DNA from: Pontibacter ummariensis
GTDB taxonomy: Bacteria > Bacteroidota > Bacteroidia > Cytophagales > Hymenobacteraceae
Assembly: GCF_900188175.1 (NCBI RefSeq)
Contig: NZ_FZOQ01000005.1
Span: 186,001-250,000, forward strand
DNA length: 64,000 nt
Reading direction: 5' to 3'
The translations under genes were made by a program, and so were the position numbers. Shown in pieces: positions 16,224-25,415 of the stretch. Every line of letters starts with the position of its first letter. The first letter of the stretch is position 1. Under the pieces are notes generated by a model. That model was not told the DNA's origin. It ran no database searches and saw nothing but the letters and a program-made list of their open reading frames with translations.

Positions 16224-17165
16224 ATGCCCGAAACCATTGTAATCAACGGTCAGCACATAGACCGTGGCGAGAAGGTGTTGACCAAGCTGGTAATCAGTAA
16301 GCTGCCAAGCGGCACGGTCATAGAAATTCCCATTTATGTGTTTCGCTCCGTGCATGACGGGCCGGTGGTGCTGGTAATGGCCGGCATGCACGGCGATGAA
16401 GTGAACGGTACCGAGATCATCCGGCGGATGCTCTCCAAGAAGATGCTTTACCCGCTGAAAGGGACCATCATTGCCGTACCTGTCCTAAACATCTATGGCT
16501 TTTTGAACTTCTCCAGAGAGGTGCCCGACGGGAAAGATGTGAACCGGAGCTTTCCCGGGAACCGGGATGGTTCTCTGGCGAGCCGTGTGGCTTACCGTTT
16601 TATGAAAGAAGTGGTGCCATACATAGACTATGGCCTCGACTATCATACGGGAGGTTCCAGCCGGGCAAACTACCCCCAAATACGCTGCGTGTTGGGGGAT
16701 TACCGTAACGAGGAGTTAGCCAAAGCCTTTGCCGCCCCTTTTATCCTGAATGCGCCTTACCGGCAGGGGTCCTTGCGCAAAGAATCGGGCAAGCTGGGGA
16801 AATCTATCCTGGTGTATGAAACGGGCGAGTCGCTCCGCTTCGACGAGAAAGGGATAAACCTTGGGATAGAGGGGACTTGTCGTGTGTTGCATCACCTGGG
16901 GATGATGGCCAATTACACACCAGCCACAGAAGAAAGCGTTGTATGCATGAAAGACGTGTGGCTCCGGGCGAAGAATGCCGGTTTGTGGCGTAGCTTTATA
17001 AAACTGGGAGACCAGGTAAAGAAGAACCAGTACATTGGCAGCATCACAGACCCCTATGGCGAGATGGAGGTACGGCTGAACTCTCCGGCAACCGGTTATG
17101 TGGTAGGTTTGAACAACATGCCCGTAGTAAACCAGGGAGATGCCCTCATGCACATTGCCTTTTAG
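16224..17165 (+). CDS. Succinylglutamate desuccinylase/aspartoacylase-family metallohydrolase
   Basis: Zinc-dependent M14-like hydrolase of the AstE/AspA family; members cleave N-acyl amino acids, and carboxypeptidase relatives remove glutamates. Zinc ligands appear as His56 and Glu59 in GMHGDEVNG and His141 in GLDYHTGG; the substrate-binding DVNRSFPG motif is at 105-112. The C-terminal ~80 residues fit the beta-barrel domain seen in the family (GEMEVRLNSPATGYVV). Its ATG lies one base after the rimK stop. In this operon it may edit or reverse RimK tails, an inference not shown by sequence. A strong terminator follows. Confidence 0.88.
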   Translation: MPETIVINGQHIDRGEKVLTKLVISKLPSGTVIEIPIYVFRSVHDGPVVLVMAGMHGDEVNGTEIIRRMLSKKMLYPLKGTIIAVPVLNIYGFLNFSREVPDGKDVNRSFPGNRDGSLASRVAYRFMKEVVPYIDYGLDYHTGGSSRANYPQIRCVLGDYRNEELAKAFAAPFILNAPYRQGSLRKESGKLGKSILVYETGESLRFDEKGINLGIEGTCRVLHHLGMMANYTPATEESVVCMKDVWLRAKNAGLWRSFIKLGDQVKKNQYIGSITDPYGEMEVRLNSPATGYVVGLNNMPVVNQGDALMHIAF

Positions 17166-17183
17166 ACGAACAGAAGAACCTGA

Positions 17184-17232
17184 TTTAATAGAGACGGCTA
17201 CCTCCATAAGAGGTAGCCGTCTCTATTAAAAT
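17184..17232 (+). terminator. Terminator after the rimK operon
   Basis: A perfect 21-bp stem (17184-17204 with 17210-17230) closes a 5-base CATAA loop. The A+T-rich base of the stem supplies a short T-containing tail. Confidence 0.85.
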
Positions 17233-17254
17233 AAAAATATATTTATACTTTCTG

Positions 17255-17286
17255 TTGTAGTAAAGGGGAGAGAATTAGTACCTTCC
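17255..17286 (+). promoter_or_regulatory. Candidate promoter of the TonB receptor gene
   Basis: TTG (17255-17257), a 21-base spacer and TACCTTCC (17279-17286) form a degenerate match similar to the promoter before the sorbosone-dehydrogenase-like gene. Confidence 0.35.
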
Positions 17287-17323
17287 TTGGACAATCTTCT
17301 CGCTACGCACTGATTACTACAAC

Positions 17324-19699
17324 ATGAAACAAACTTTTCCTGCCTTTAAAAGCAGCAAAGAGGCATTTGCTTGCCTTTTACTCCTGCTGTTTGCTTCCAC
17401 TACTATTGCCCAGCAGCGTTACACGGTTAGCGGTTATGTACGGGATGCCCAGACCGGTGAGAACTTGATCGGCGCCGCTGTGTTCGATGTTAAGTCCGGA
17501 CAGGGAACCACTACGAACAGCTATGGCTTTTATAGCCTAAGCTTTACTGCTGCTGACTCGGTCGCCATTGTGGCTTCTTATGTGGGATATGCGCGGCAAA
17601 GCCTGAAGCTAAGATTAACAGAGGACCTGCAGTATACTTACAGCTTGCAGGCAAACATGACCAGCCTGGAAACAGTGGAGGTAGTGGCCGCAAAAGAGGA
17701 AAAGATCGAGGAGACTACCCGCATGAGCACCATCTCCGTGCCTATCGAGCAGCTGAAAGCAGTGCCAGCCTTGCTAGGCGAGGTGGATGTGATCAAAACT
17801 TTACAGTTGCTGCCGGGGGTGCAGTCTGGTACGGAAGGTGCTAGTGGTCTGTACGTGCGTGGTGGCGGCCCGGACCAGAACCTGATCCTGATGGATGGTG
17901 CGCCTGTGTACAACGCCACCCACTTGTTCGGCTTTTTCTCGGTGTTTAACGCTGACGCCCTGAATCATATCGAGTTAGTGAAAGGAGGCTTCCCGGCCCG
18001 CTACGGTGGCAGGCTTTCCTCCGTGCTGGACATCAGCATGAAAGAGGGCAACATGAACGAGTTTCACGGCGAGGGGGCTATCGGGCTGATTGCTTCCAAA
18101 CTTACCCTCGAAGGCCCCCTTAAAAAGGACACTGCCTCCTTTATCATCTCGGCCCGCAGGACTTATGCAGATGCCCTGGCCCGCCCCTTCATGAAAAAAG
18201 ACCAGGGAGTGGTCGGCTACTTCTTTCACGACTTTAATGCAAAGCTGAATTACAGGATCTCCTCTAAAGACCGCCTGTACCTCAGCGGTTATACCGGCCT
18301 GGATAAATTTCATTCCCGCTATGAGAACACCTATGTTTATGACAACATAAGCAATTACAACAAGGACAAAGCCAGCCTGGACTGGGGCAATAACATGCTG
18401 AGCCTGCGCTGGAACCGCGTGCTGAACAACAGGTTGTTTCTTAACACCACCGCCACGTATAGCCGCTACCAATTCGATATCAATATTCAGACTGAAAGCA
18501 CCAGCCGAAACCTGACCGAGGTTATGCGTGAGAGCAGTTCCGAGCTCCTATACTTGTCTAACATCCGGGACTACAGCATCAAAACAGACTTCGATTACTT
18601 GCCCAATCCTAACCACTATGTGCGCTTCGGCACGCAGGCGATACAGCACCAGTTTAGGCCGGGAGCCATTCAGGTGACAGACGAGGGCAACGGGGATGAG
18701 ATAAATGACATAAAGGAAGGCTCTAAAACAGCAGCTGTAGAAGCCTCTGTTTATGTGGAGGATGATGTGCGGCTAAGCGATAAGCTGAAGGTGAACATAG
18801 GTGCTCGCCTGAACAGTTTCTTCGTGAACGGAGCGTCTTACCTGTCGTTCGAGCCGCGGATAGCAGCCCGTTACCTGTTAAACGACAGGTTGGCTCTTAA
18901 AGCCTCCTATGCTAAAACCAGCCAGTTTATTCACCTGCTTACCAACAGCGGCATTGGCCTTCCTACCGATCTCTGGGTACCAGCCACCGACCTCGTCAGG
19001 CCGCAACGTGCCGCCCAGTACGCCTTTGGGGCTGCCCAAACCCTGTTCGATGGCCAGTACGAGGTAAGTGTGGAGGGCTATTACAAGACCATGAACGGCA
19101 TTATTGAGTACAAAGAGGGCTCTGACTTTACAACAACCATCAGCAACAACTGGGAAAACAAAGTGACCGCGGGGAAGGGTTGGGCTTATGGCGCGGAGTT
19201 CTTTGTGCAGAAGAAGGTGGGCAACACCAGCGGCTGGGTGGGTTATACGCTCTCCTGGGCAAACAGGCAGTTTGCCGAGCTCAACTACGGGGAGAAGTTC
19301 CCTTACCGTTACGACCGCCGCCACGATATCTCTCTTGTGCTGTTCCACCAACTGCCGCGTAACTGGAACTTCTCTGCTACCTGGGTATACGGTACAGGCA
19401 ATGCTGTTACACTGGCTGAGTCGCGGTACATAGTGGGGCAGAATGAAACGCTAGACCATTACAGCTCCCGCAACAACTACAGAATGCGGGCCTACCATCG
19501 GATGGACCTGGGCTTTAGCAAAAGGAAGCCGAAGTCCTGGGGCGAGGTAGTGAACACCATTAGCCTGTACAATGCCTATAGCCGCCAGAATCCTTTTTAC
19601 ATGTACTATGGGCGGGGTAAGGGCAGCGAAAAGTCAACCTACCGGCAGGTAGCACTCTTTCCGATCATTCCTTCCTTTTCCAAAAGCTTTAAGTTTTAA
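17324..19699 (+). CDS. TonB-dependent receptor with carboxypeptidase-regulatory-like N-domain
   Basis: Outer-membrane active transporter of 791 residues. After a signal peptide ending near AQQ (about 30), there is a carboxypeptidase-D regulatory-like beta domain (YTVSGYVRDAQTGENLIGAAV, about 32-115), then a plug domain with LPGVQSGTEGASGLYVRGG and DGAPVYNATHLFGFFSVF, then a 22-strand barrel ending in a terminal phenylalanine (SFSKSFKF). It is not a SusC-type protein: it is shorter and is followed, 2 bases after the stop, by a DUF4249 lipoprotein. The ligand cannot be inferred. Confidence 0.92.
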   Translation: MKQTFPAFKSSKEAFACLLLLLFASTTIAQQRYTVSGYVRDAQTGENLIGAAVFDVKSGQGTTTNSYGFYSLSFTAADSVAIVASYVGYARQSLKLRLTEDLQYTYSLQANMTSLETVEVVAAKEEKIEETTRMSTISVPIEQLKAVPALLGEVDVIKTLQLLPGVQSGTEGASGLYVRGGGPDQNLILMDGAPVYNATHLFGFFSVFNADALNHIELVKGGFPARYGGRLSSVLDISMKEGNMNEFHGEGAIGLIASKLTLEGPLKKDTASFIISARRTYADALARPFMKKDQGVVGYFFHDFNAKLNYRISSKDRLYLSGYTGLDKFHSRYENTYVYDNISNYNKDKASLDWGNNMLSLRWNRVLNNRLFLNTTATYSRYQFDINIQTESTSRNLTEVMRESSSELLYLSNIRDYSIKTDFDYLPNPNHYVRFGTQAIQHQFRPGAIQVTDEGNGDEINDIKEGSKTAAVEASVYVEDDVRLSDKLKVNIGARLNSFFVNGASYLSFEPRIAARYLLNDRLALKASYAKTSQFIHLLTNSGIGLPTDLWVPATDLVRPQRAAQYAFGAAQTLFDGQYEVSVEGYYKTMNGIIEYKEGSDFTTTISNNWENKVTAGKGWAYGAEFFVQKKVGNTSGWVGYTLSWANRQFAELNYGEKFPYRYDRRHDISLVLFHQLPRNWNFSATWVYGTGNAVTLAESRYIVGQNETLDHYSSRNNYRMRAYHRMDLGFSKRKPKSWGEVVNTISLYNAYSRQNPFYMYYGRGKGSEKSTYRQVALFPIIPSFSKSFKF

Positions 19700-19701
19700 G
19701 T

Positions 19702-20688
19702 ATGAGAACGTCTAAGTTTAAATCTTTGGCGCTACTTTTCCTGGCGGCCTGCAGCATGTTTGGGTGCGAGTTGGAACAGGATGTGGACTTACCCGCACAC
19801 ACGCCGCAACTAAGCCTGCGTCTGATGCTGATGAACGCTGCGCCTACAGTAGAGAACTACCAGGTGAACAAGTTTAGCCAGCTCTTTGTGGGCAGAAGCC
19901 AAAGTGTTATGTCGTCAGAAGCAACACTGGCAGGCGTGGCCGATGCGGACGTAAAGCTTTTGAACGAGGTTGGCCAGGTAGTAGAGGTGTATCAGCATAC
20001 CGGCACCTACCACGGTGAGTACCAGCCAAGCGAGATGCAGGGCTACTATGAGGCAACCAAAGGCTTTGTGCCCGAAGCAGGCAAAACATATAAAGTACAG
20101 GCTTCCTACTTTAAGTTTAAACCCATAGAGGCTACTGTTAAGATGCCGGCTGAAACCGCAGTACCAAGTATGAGTTTCGACTCTTCTCCGCCTGCCAGCC
20201 CTGACAGCTATTATAAGGAAGGAGACCTGAAACTAACGATAGCAGACAAAGGAGGTGAAAAGAATTACTATAGGATCGTAGTTTACGCCCTGGACAGTGC
20301 CCATGCACGGATAGAAAACTACCCAGCCTATTCGGTGAACAGCTACAGTGAGCCAGAGTTCGGGAATGATGAGAGGTTAAGACTGGGCGAGCCTTTTACC
20401 GATGAGTTGTACACCTCGGGCAGCATTAGTTTCTTCTCGAAGATAAGCTTCCCTGGTAAAAGCTCCCTCAGGTTCCAGGGTGATAAAGCGCGAGCCACGA
20501 AGTACCTGGAAGTGCAGGTGCAGCAATTGTCAGCGGATGAGTACCTCTACTATAAAACGCTGCAGGCGCAACACCGCACAGATGATAATCCCTTTGCAGA
20601 GCATATTAATGTACACAACAACGTGCACAACGGGTTCGGGGTGCTGGGAGGGGTAACTGTTACCCGCTTCATGTTAGATGTACCCTAA
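19702..20688 (+). CDS. DUF4249 lipoprotein, partner of the TonB receptor
   Basis: Lipoprotein of 328 residues in the DUF4249 family, which is regularly encoded just downstream of TonB receptors in Bacteroidota. The signal peptide ends in a lipobox at Cys22 (SMFGC), followed by the family-typical ELEQDVDLPAHTPQLSL and the segment YYEATKGFVPEAGKTYKVQA. Its start lies 2 bases after the receptor stop, so the pair is translationally linked. By analogy with SusD it may cap the receptor and bind the ligand at the cell surface, but this is inference. A perfect 26-bp inverted repeat ends the operon. Confidence 0.85.
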   Translation: MRTSKFKSLALLFLAACSMFGCELEQDVDLPAHTPQLSLRLMLMNAAPTVENYQVNKFSQLFVGRSQSVMSSEATLAGVADADVKLLNEVGQVVEVYQHTGTYHGEYQPSEMQGYYEATKGFVPEAGKTYKVQASYFKFKPIEATVKMPAETAVPSMSFDSSPPASPDSYYKEGDLKLTIADKGGEKNYYRIVVYALDSAHARIENYPAYSVNSYSEPEFGNDERLRLGEPFTDELYTSGSISFFSKISFPGKSSLRFQGDKARATKYLEVQVQQLSADEYLYYKTLQAQHRTDDNPFAEHINVHNNVHNGFGVLGGVTVTRFMLDVP

Positions 20689-20698
20689 TTGCCTGAGG

Positions 20699-20750
20699 CC
20701 CCAAACAACAAGGCCTGCGCTAGATCTAGCGCAGGCCTTGTTGTTTGGGG
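20699..20750. terminator. Bidirectional terminator, 26-bp perfect inverted repeat
   Basis: Bases 20699-20724 are the exact reverse complement of 20725-20750, with no unpaired loop base. It lies between convergent genes and can act on both. Confidence 0.8.
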
Positions 20751-20762
20751 TTTCTCTGTTTC

Positions 20763-21254
20763 TTAAAATACGTAGCGCACGTGTAGGGCGGTGTCCCAGA
20801 AGCCGCCGCCACGCGGGATGTTGATATAGGGCTTTACATCGGCACCTATGGTGAAGGGAATATCCCGGATATAGTACTCCAGGCCTAGTATGCCGTCAAT
20901 ACCCAAGCCGAACACATTGTCATCGTGGTAATGGTCGTGCCCGCGCTTGTAATAGTGGTGCCCATCGTAAAAGCCGATGTGGCCTCCCAGGCCATAATAC
21001 CACTGCAGGCCGCGTGCATCAAAGGCCTGTGCGTGCTTCTCGTACAGCACGGTAACCACGGCGCCCCTGTACTTAAAACTGGTGCTCAGGATACCCTCAA
21101 TGGCTGCATCATTCTGAATAAAGTGCTTGATGGTTAAACCGGAGGCGGCTCCCCCTCTAAAACCAACTCCCGTGGAGTATTCCTGGGCCTGCGCACCGGC
21201 AGATAAGCCGAGCACCAGGGCCAGCATAAAAGAAATGCGGATAATAATCTTCAT
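20763..21254 (-). CDS. Small outer-membrane beta-barrel-like protein with a His-rich loop
   Basis: A 163-residue secreted protein with signal peptide (cleavage near AGAQAQ, about 24) and alternating strands such as YSTGVGFRGGAASGLTIKHF and LGLEYYIRDIPFTIGADVKP that end in an aromatic (VRYVF), as expected for a small outer-membrane barrel. A loop near residues 95-115 is strongly enriched in His, Tyr and Asp (GHHYYKRGHDHYHDDN) and could bind a divalent metal. It is the last gene of a leftward set. I do not recognise a named family. Confidence 0.75.
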   Translation of the reverse strand: MKIIIRISFMLALVLGLSAGAQAQEYSTGVGFRGGAASGLTIKHFIQNDAAIEGILSTSFKYRGAVVTVLYEKHAQAFDARGLQWYYGLGGHIGFYDGHHYYKRGHDHYHDDNVFGLGIDGILGLEYYIRDIPFTIGADVKPYINIPRGGGFWDTALHVRYVF

Positions 21255-21364
21255 AAGTTACGGTGGTTGAAAGATCTGAGGATGCTGTGGAAGGCCTGTG
21301 CTTTCCAGCGGCTGCAAAATTACAAATCTTAACGTAGCGACAAGCCCTTTTTATGTACGGGGTG

Positions 21365-22165
21365 CTACTTTTTGCTTTCAACCTTGTAGTCCTGCAGGTA
21401 GGCTGTCTTCTTGGTGCGCCTGCCCACCAGCTTAAAGAACGTGACAAAGCCTTGGGTGTCCTGCGCCAGCGCCTTGGCAAAGGGGTCTGCCTGCTCTTTC
21501 TGCTCTGAGTCCTGTACGTAGTGCTCGCGTACCAGCTCTACTTCGGCTAATTCCTGTGCCGCCTCTATCTCCACCAGCCCGGTTTTTTCCCATAGCTGAC
21601 GCCACCAGGCAATGGAGTGGATAAAGTACCAGTAGTTCTGGTAGTCCTCTTGCAGAAAGGACGGCACCTGCTCCAGTGTTTGAATCTCTTCCTTAAAGCA
21701 GACATCTACAATGGCGATGTAGCCCTCTGGCTTAATGAAACGGGCAATGTAGGGAAGGTACTTTTCGTCTGTGCCGAAGTAAGTGTAGGAATCTACCACA
21801 ATAACTGCGTCGAAGTATTCCTCGGCAAAGGGCAGGGCACGGGCATCGGCCTCCAAGGGAATTACCTGGGCTTCGCAGCCCGCCTGGCAGATGCGCTGGT
21901 AATTATCGCTGGCAGAGATCGCCTCATCCACGGCCCACACCGTTACGCCAAACTCCTTTGCCAGAAAGATAGAGCTGATGGCCTTGCCACAACCTAAATC
22001 CAGCACGCGCATACCCGGCTTCAGGGCCAGTGACTTTGTAAGGCTTTCGAGGTTGAAGAGCACGTTTTCACCCATAGAATGCTTGCGCACCCAGTCCGGG
22101 TCGTAATGGGAGGCCTTCGGGAAAATGTGGTGCAAGGGTTGCTGCGAGGGCATACGGGTAAACAT
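21365..22165 (-). CDS. Class I SAM-dependent methyltransferase
   Basis: Cytoplasmic methyltransferase of 266 residues. Motif I is MRVLDLGCGKAISSIFLA (about 53-70), followed by the acidic residue in WAVDEAISA, the adenine-contact region PLEADARALPFAEEYFDAVIV and the post-motif KPEGYIAIVDV. The C-terminal half is rich in Trp and Glu and probably recognises the substrate, which is unknown. The ATG at 22165 is used; a second ATG four codons later is possible. A gap of 28 bases separates it from the upstream NAD(P)-binding gene on the same strand. Confidence 0.87.
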   Translation of the reverse strand: MFTRMPSQQPLHHIFPKASHYDPDWVRKHSMGENVLFNLESLTKSLALKPGMRVLDLGCGKAISSIFLAKEFGVTVWAVDEAISASDNYQRICQAGCEAQVIPLEADARALPFAEEYFDAVIVVDSYTYFGTDEKYLPYIARFIKPEGYIAIVDVCFKEEIQTLEQVPSFLQEDYQNYWYFIHSIAWWRQLWEKTGLVEIEAAQELAEVELVREHYVQDSEQKEQADPFAKALAQDTQGFVTFFKLVGRRTKKTAYLQDYKVESKK

Positions 22166-22193
22166 TTAACTGCAAGTTACGGCAGAACTTCGC

Positions 22194-22865
22194 CTAGTGT
22201 TCCTTGCCCATGTCACCGATCTCGTCTGAGGGGTAAACGTGCACGCCTTGCTGGTTTTGCCTGGCGGCGAAAAGCATGGCCTGCGCCACTGCCTCTGCCT
22301 CCACGGGCTTATACTTTTCCAATGGCCCAATCATCAGGCCGCTCAGCGGCTTCATTACTTTGGCGGCAATTTCTTCCCCGGTTCGGTGTTCCTCCCGCTC
22401 CCCCAATAGCAGCGAAGGACGGAAAATGTGCACAGCGGTAAACGGCTGTGCCTGTACATCGCGCTCCATCTCTCCTTTTACCTGATTGTAAAAGAAAAGC
22501 GATTTGGCATCGGCGCCCATGGCCGAGACAACCAGAAACTGGGAGGCTCCTTTTTCGGCGGTGATTTCGGCCAGCTGCACTACATACGTGTGGTCAACCT
22601 TGTAGAATGTTTCCTTGGAGCCAGCCTTCTTGATCGTGGTGCCCAGACAACAATAAACATCATCGGCCACCAGGTCAGCGGCATACTGCTTCAGGTTATC
22701 AAAATCAACAACTTTCTGTTCCAGCTTCGGATGGATCAGGGGCAGCTCACGCCGGCCTACCGATATAACCTGGCTGTACCGTTCACTTTTCAGGAGCAGG
22801 GTCAGAAGATGGCTTCCTACCAGGCCGCTTGCTCCTACAATTAACGCGTCCCTTACTTTTTGCAT
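22194..22865 (-). CDS. NAD(P)-binding oxidoreductase, TIP30/HTATIP2-like
   Basis: Rossmann-fold protein of 223 residues in the atypical short-chain dehydrogenase group that includes TIP30. It opens with ALIVGASGLVGSHLL (about 7-21), carries VYCCLGTTIKKAGSKE and FLVVSAMGADAKS (the serine of the usual catalytic set), and YNQVKGEMER, which supplies the Tyr-X3-Lys. Function in bacteria is unclear; homologues are usually annotated as NAD-dependent epimerases or oxidoreductases. It lies between the methyltransferase and the DUF5916 gene with 12-28 base gaps, suggesting one transcript. Confidence 0.85.
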   Translation of the reverse strand: MQKVRDALIVGASGLVGSHLLTLLLKSERYSQVISVGRRELPLIHPKLEQKVVDFDNLKQYAADLVADDVYCCLGTTIKKAGSKETFYKVDHTYVVQLAEITAEKGASQFLVVSAMGADAKSLFFYNQVKGEMERDVQAQPFTAVHIFRPSLLLGEREEHRTGEEIAAKVMKPLSGLMIGPLEKYKPVEAEAVAQAMLFAARQNQQGVHVYPSDEIGDMGKEH

Positions 22866-22877
22866 AAGATGTTTTAC

Positions 22878-25415
22878 TTACGCAGACAGTACGTTCTTGA
22901 CGGCTATATAGTCTATAAAGTATAGCAGTTTCACAGAGAAATTGTTGTTTTGCGGGGCCTGGAAGGTGCGGGACACATTATCGAAGTAGTCCTTTACGAT
23001 CTGGTTGTGGTTATCCTGTATCGCGTTCTTCCACACCACGCGCAGTTCGCTGCCCGGCGCAAAGCGCCAGCTGTACACCAGGTCGATGTTAAAGGCATTG
23101 TAGTTAATGTCTTTGAACCTGTCCATCTCCTGCTGGCGCTCTGCCGACACAGGCTGTAGCATTCCTTCCTCCGTTAGCACAAAGAACCGGTTATAGGCCG
23201 CCCGCGACCAGTAATGCCGCATATTTAGTGTAAGGCCGGTATTCTCGTTAAAGATGTAAGAGCCGGAGAGGGTACTGGTAAACGTCTTCACTTCGCGGTC
23301 ACCGAAAATGATGTTATCCACGATGCCCTGCTCGGGTAGCAGGTATTTGTCGTGGCCAACGTAGCCAATGTCGTGGTGCTCCAGGTTTAAGCTGTTGCCA
23401 TTAACTAGCAGGAGCTTGTCGTTCACGCGGAAGCGCGGGCTAAGGCTCCACCAGTTGCTGCTTTGCTTGTAGCGCTCTGACTGCCAGATGCCAAGTGAGG
23501 CATCCAATGCCAGGCGTTTGCGATAGTCTGTGGAGATGTTCCCGCTGATCTCATAAGCCGGGGGCTTTACAAACACTCTCGGAAAGGCACGGGCCTCAAA
23601 GTAATCGTTTGCATCTTCAGGCCGCACGCTCCAGTTCACGCCCACCCAGGTAAAGTTCCGAAGCTTGCCCCCGGAACTGCCGCTAAGGCCCCAGCTCGAG
23701 AAGCTGCGGGGGGCATAGAGCATAGCGTGGCTCACCGTCAGGCGGTTGTTCCAGTTCAGAAACTTCCAGATGGGCTGGTAGAAGTTGTAGTTCACCTGCG
23801 CCGAGGAGCTCATTTCGTTGTTGTTCCGCAGAAAGCCCAGGTCGTTGATGTCATAGGTGTCGGACTCCACGTTGTGGTTGAGGCTGTACAGCAGGTTGCC
23901 GCTTACCTTCGCCAGGCTGATGTTGTACTGGTGGCCCAGGCTTGTTCCGTCTGACGCACCGTCACCATCCGTATCCTTGCCGTACAGCTGGCTCAGGTTG
24001 CCCCCTGCCCGCAGGGCAAAAGTATTCGACTTGTCCGCAAAGCGTACCTGCAGCCCCGACACGTTGGCATCGTAAATCCCCTTGCCGCGTGTAACGTTGG
24101 TGTTGGTAAAGGTAAGGAAGGAGTTACGGGGAAGGGTCTGGTCCAGCACAAACACATTGTAGTTCGTAACCGGGTCGGTGAGGATCTCCCGGCTTTCGCC
24201 CGTCAGCGAATCCACGGCGGTGGCAAACATATTGCGCGTTACGGCATTGAACAGGCCAATGCCCAGCCCCTTGCGGGTGCGGCCCGATACCTTTGCGGCG
24301 TTTACCAGGCTGCTCACGGCAGGGTTCTCCGTCAGTTCCTCGTGCGCCTCCAGTTGCCCCTTTGCAGTCCCGCGCAGCAGGGGCGTACCCCCGATGCGGC
24401 GGGAGTAAAAAAGGCTCCCTTTGTTAAACAGCTCTGTGCCCTCGGTAAAGAACTGCCGGTTCTCGCTGTACTTTACCTCAAAAGGACTTAGGTTGAGCAC
24501 CTGGTTATCCGACTGCGTTTGCCCAAAATCCGGGATCAGCGTAACGTCGAGGGTGAAGGCATCGTTAATGCCGTACTTCACATCCATGCCCCCGTTCACA
24601 GAATGGCTCATCTCACTGTTGCCATCGGCATTACCCGAGTAATGGTTTACATAACCCGAAACGTAGGGGGTAAACTGGAGGCGCACCGGGGCTTTGATCC
24701 CTTCTATGCCAATGGCACGCCCTTCCTGGTTCACGAAACCCTGTACTGAGTTGTCGACGTGGTTCCAGTAAGACTTTTCCCGGGAGCGGCGGATGACCCT
24801 CATAAAGTTAAGCCCCCAGGTTTGTACCGCTGCGTTCGGAAAGCGGAGCGCGGCATAAGGCAGGCGCATTTCCACTACCCAGCCTTTCTCGTTACGCGAC
24901 ACCTTACTGGCCCAAACGGCATTCCAGTTCCAGTCCTCATCGTTCTGCGAGAGTTTAATGTCGGTCTGTACGCCTGAGGCCGATACTAAAAAGGAAAAGG
25001 CGTTCTGCTTGTCGTGGTAGGTGTCGATGTACACACCGAACATGTCGGCGTTGTTCTCGCCGGAGTCGCGCGTACCCAGTTGCGTCAGGATAGAGTCCGG
25101 GGCCGTGTCGTAGAGCATGGCTCCGATGTACACCGCTTCGTCGTCGTAGAGCATGTACACCTCTGTTTTCTGTGAAGAGGGCTTGCCGTTAAAAGGGTCG
25201 TACCGCACAAAGTTTGTGGCAGGGGATACCTGGTGCCAGATGTCAGGCTCCAGTACTCCATCTATCACAGGTGCTGTCTGGGTGCGGGCCGTTACCGTTG
25301 TCTTAACTTTGTTCTCTTTTTCTTTGTTGTCTGGGTTTGTGGTGCCGCTTGCTGTAAGGGCCCCGTTAAACAGGAGGCCCGTAGCAAGTGCAAAAGGTAA
25401 AAATACTCGGTGCAT
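22878..25415 (-). CDS. DUF5916 outer-membrane protein with a CBM9-like domain
   Basis: Large secreted protein of 845 residues. After a signal peptide (about 1-22) the N-terminal quarter fits a carbohydrate-binding family 9-like domain (VIDGVLEPDIWHQVSP, DDEAVYIGAMLYD, WVVEMRLPYAALRFP). The rest is DUF5916, rich in alternating strands like an outer-membrane barrel. Such proteins are common in Bacteroidota and are sometimes linked to hydrolase loci, but their task is not established. No glycoside hydrolase sits beside it here. The last codons (NVLSA) do not end in the aromatic residue usual for barrels. Confidence 0.87.
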   Translation of the reverse strand: MHRVFLPFALATGLLFNGALTASGTTNPDNKEKENKVKTTVTARTQTAPVIDGVLEPDIWHQVSPATNFVRYDPFNGKPSSQKTEVYMLYDDEAVYIGAMLYDTAPDSILTQLGTRDSGENNADMFGVYIDTYHDKQNAFSFLVSASGVQTDIKLSQNDEDWNWNAVWASKVSRNEKGWVVEMRLPYAALRFPNAAVQTWGLNFMRVIRRSREKSYWNHVDNSVQGFVNQEGRAIGIEGIKAPVRLQFTPYVSGYVNHYSGNADGNSEMSHSVNGGMDVKYGINDAFTLDVTLIPDFGQTQSDNQVLNLSPFEVKYSENRQFFTEGTELFNKGSLFYSRRIGGTPLLRGTAKGQLEAHEELTENPAVSSLVNAAKVSGRTRKGLGIGLFNAVTRNMFATAVDSLTGESREILTDPVTNYNVFVLDQTLPRNSFLTFTNTNVTRGKGIYDANVSGLQVRFADKSNTFALRAGGNLSQLYGKDTDGDGASDGTSLGHQYNISLAKVSGNLLYSLNHNVESDTYDINDLGFLRNNNEMSSSAQVNYNFYQPIWKFLNWNNRLTVSHAMLYAPRSFSSWGLSGSSGGKLRNFTWVGVNWSVRPEDANDYFEARAFPRVFVKPPAYEISGNISTDYRKRLALDASLGIWQSERYKQSSNWWSLSPRFRVNDKLLLVNGNSLNLEHHDIGYVGHDKYLLPEQGIVDNIIFGDREVKTFTSTLSGSYIFNENTGLTLNMRHYWSRAAYNRFFVLTEEGMLQPVSAERQQEMDRFKDINYNAFNIDLVYSWRFAPGSELRVVWKNAIQDNHNQIVKDYFDNVSRTFQAPQNNNFSVKLLYFIDYIAVKNVLSA

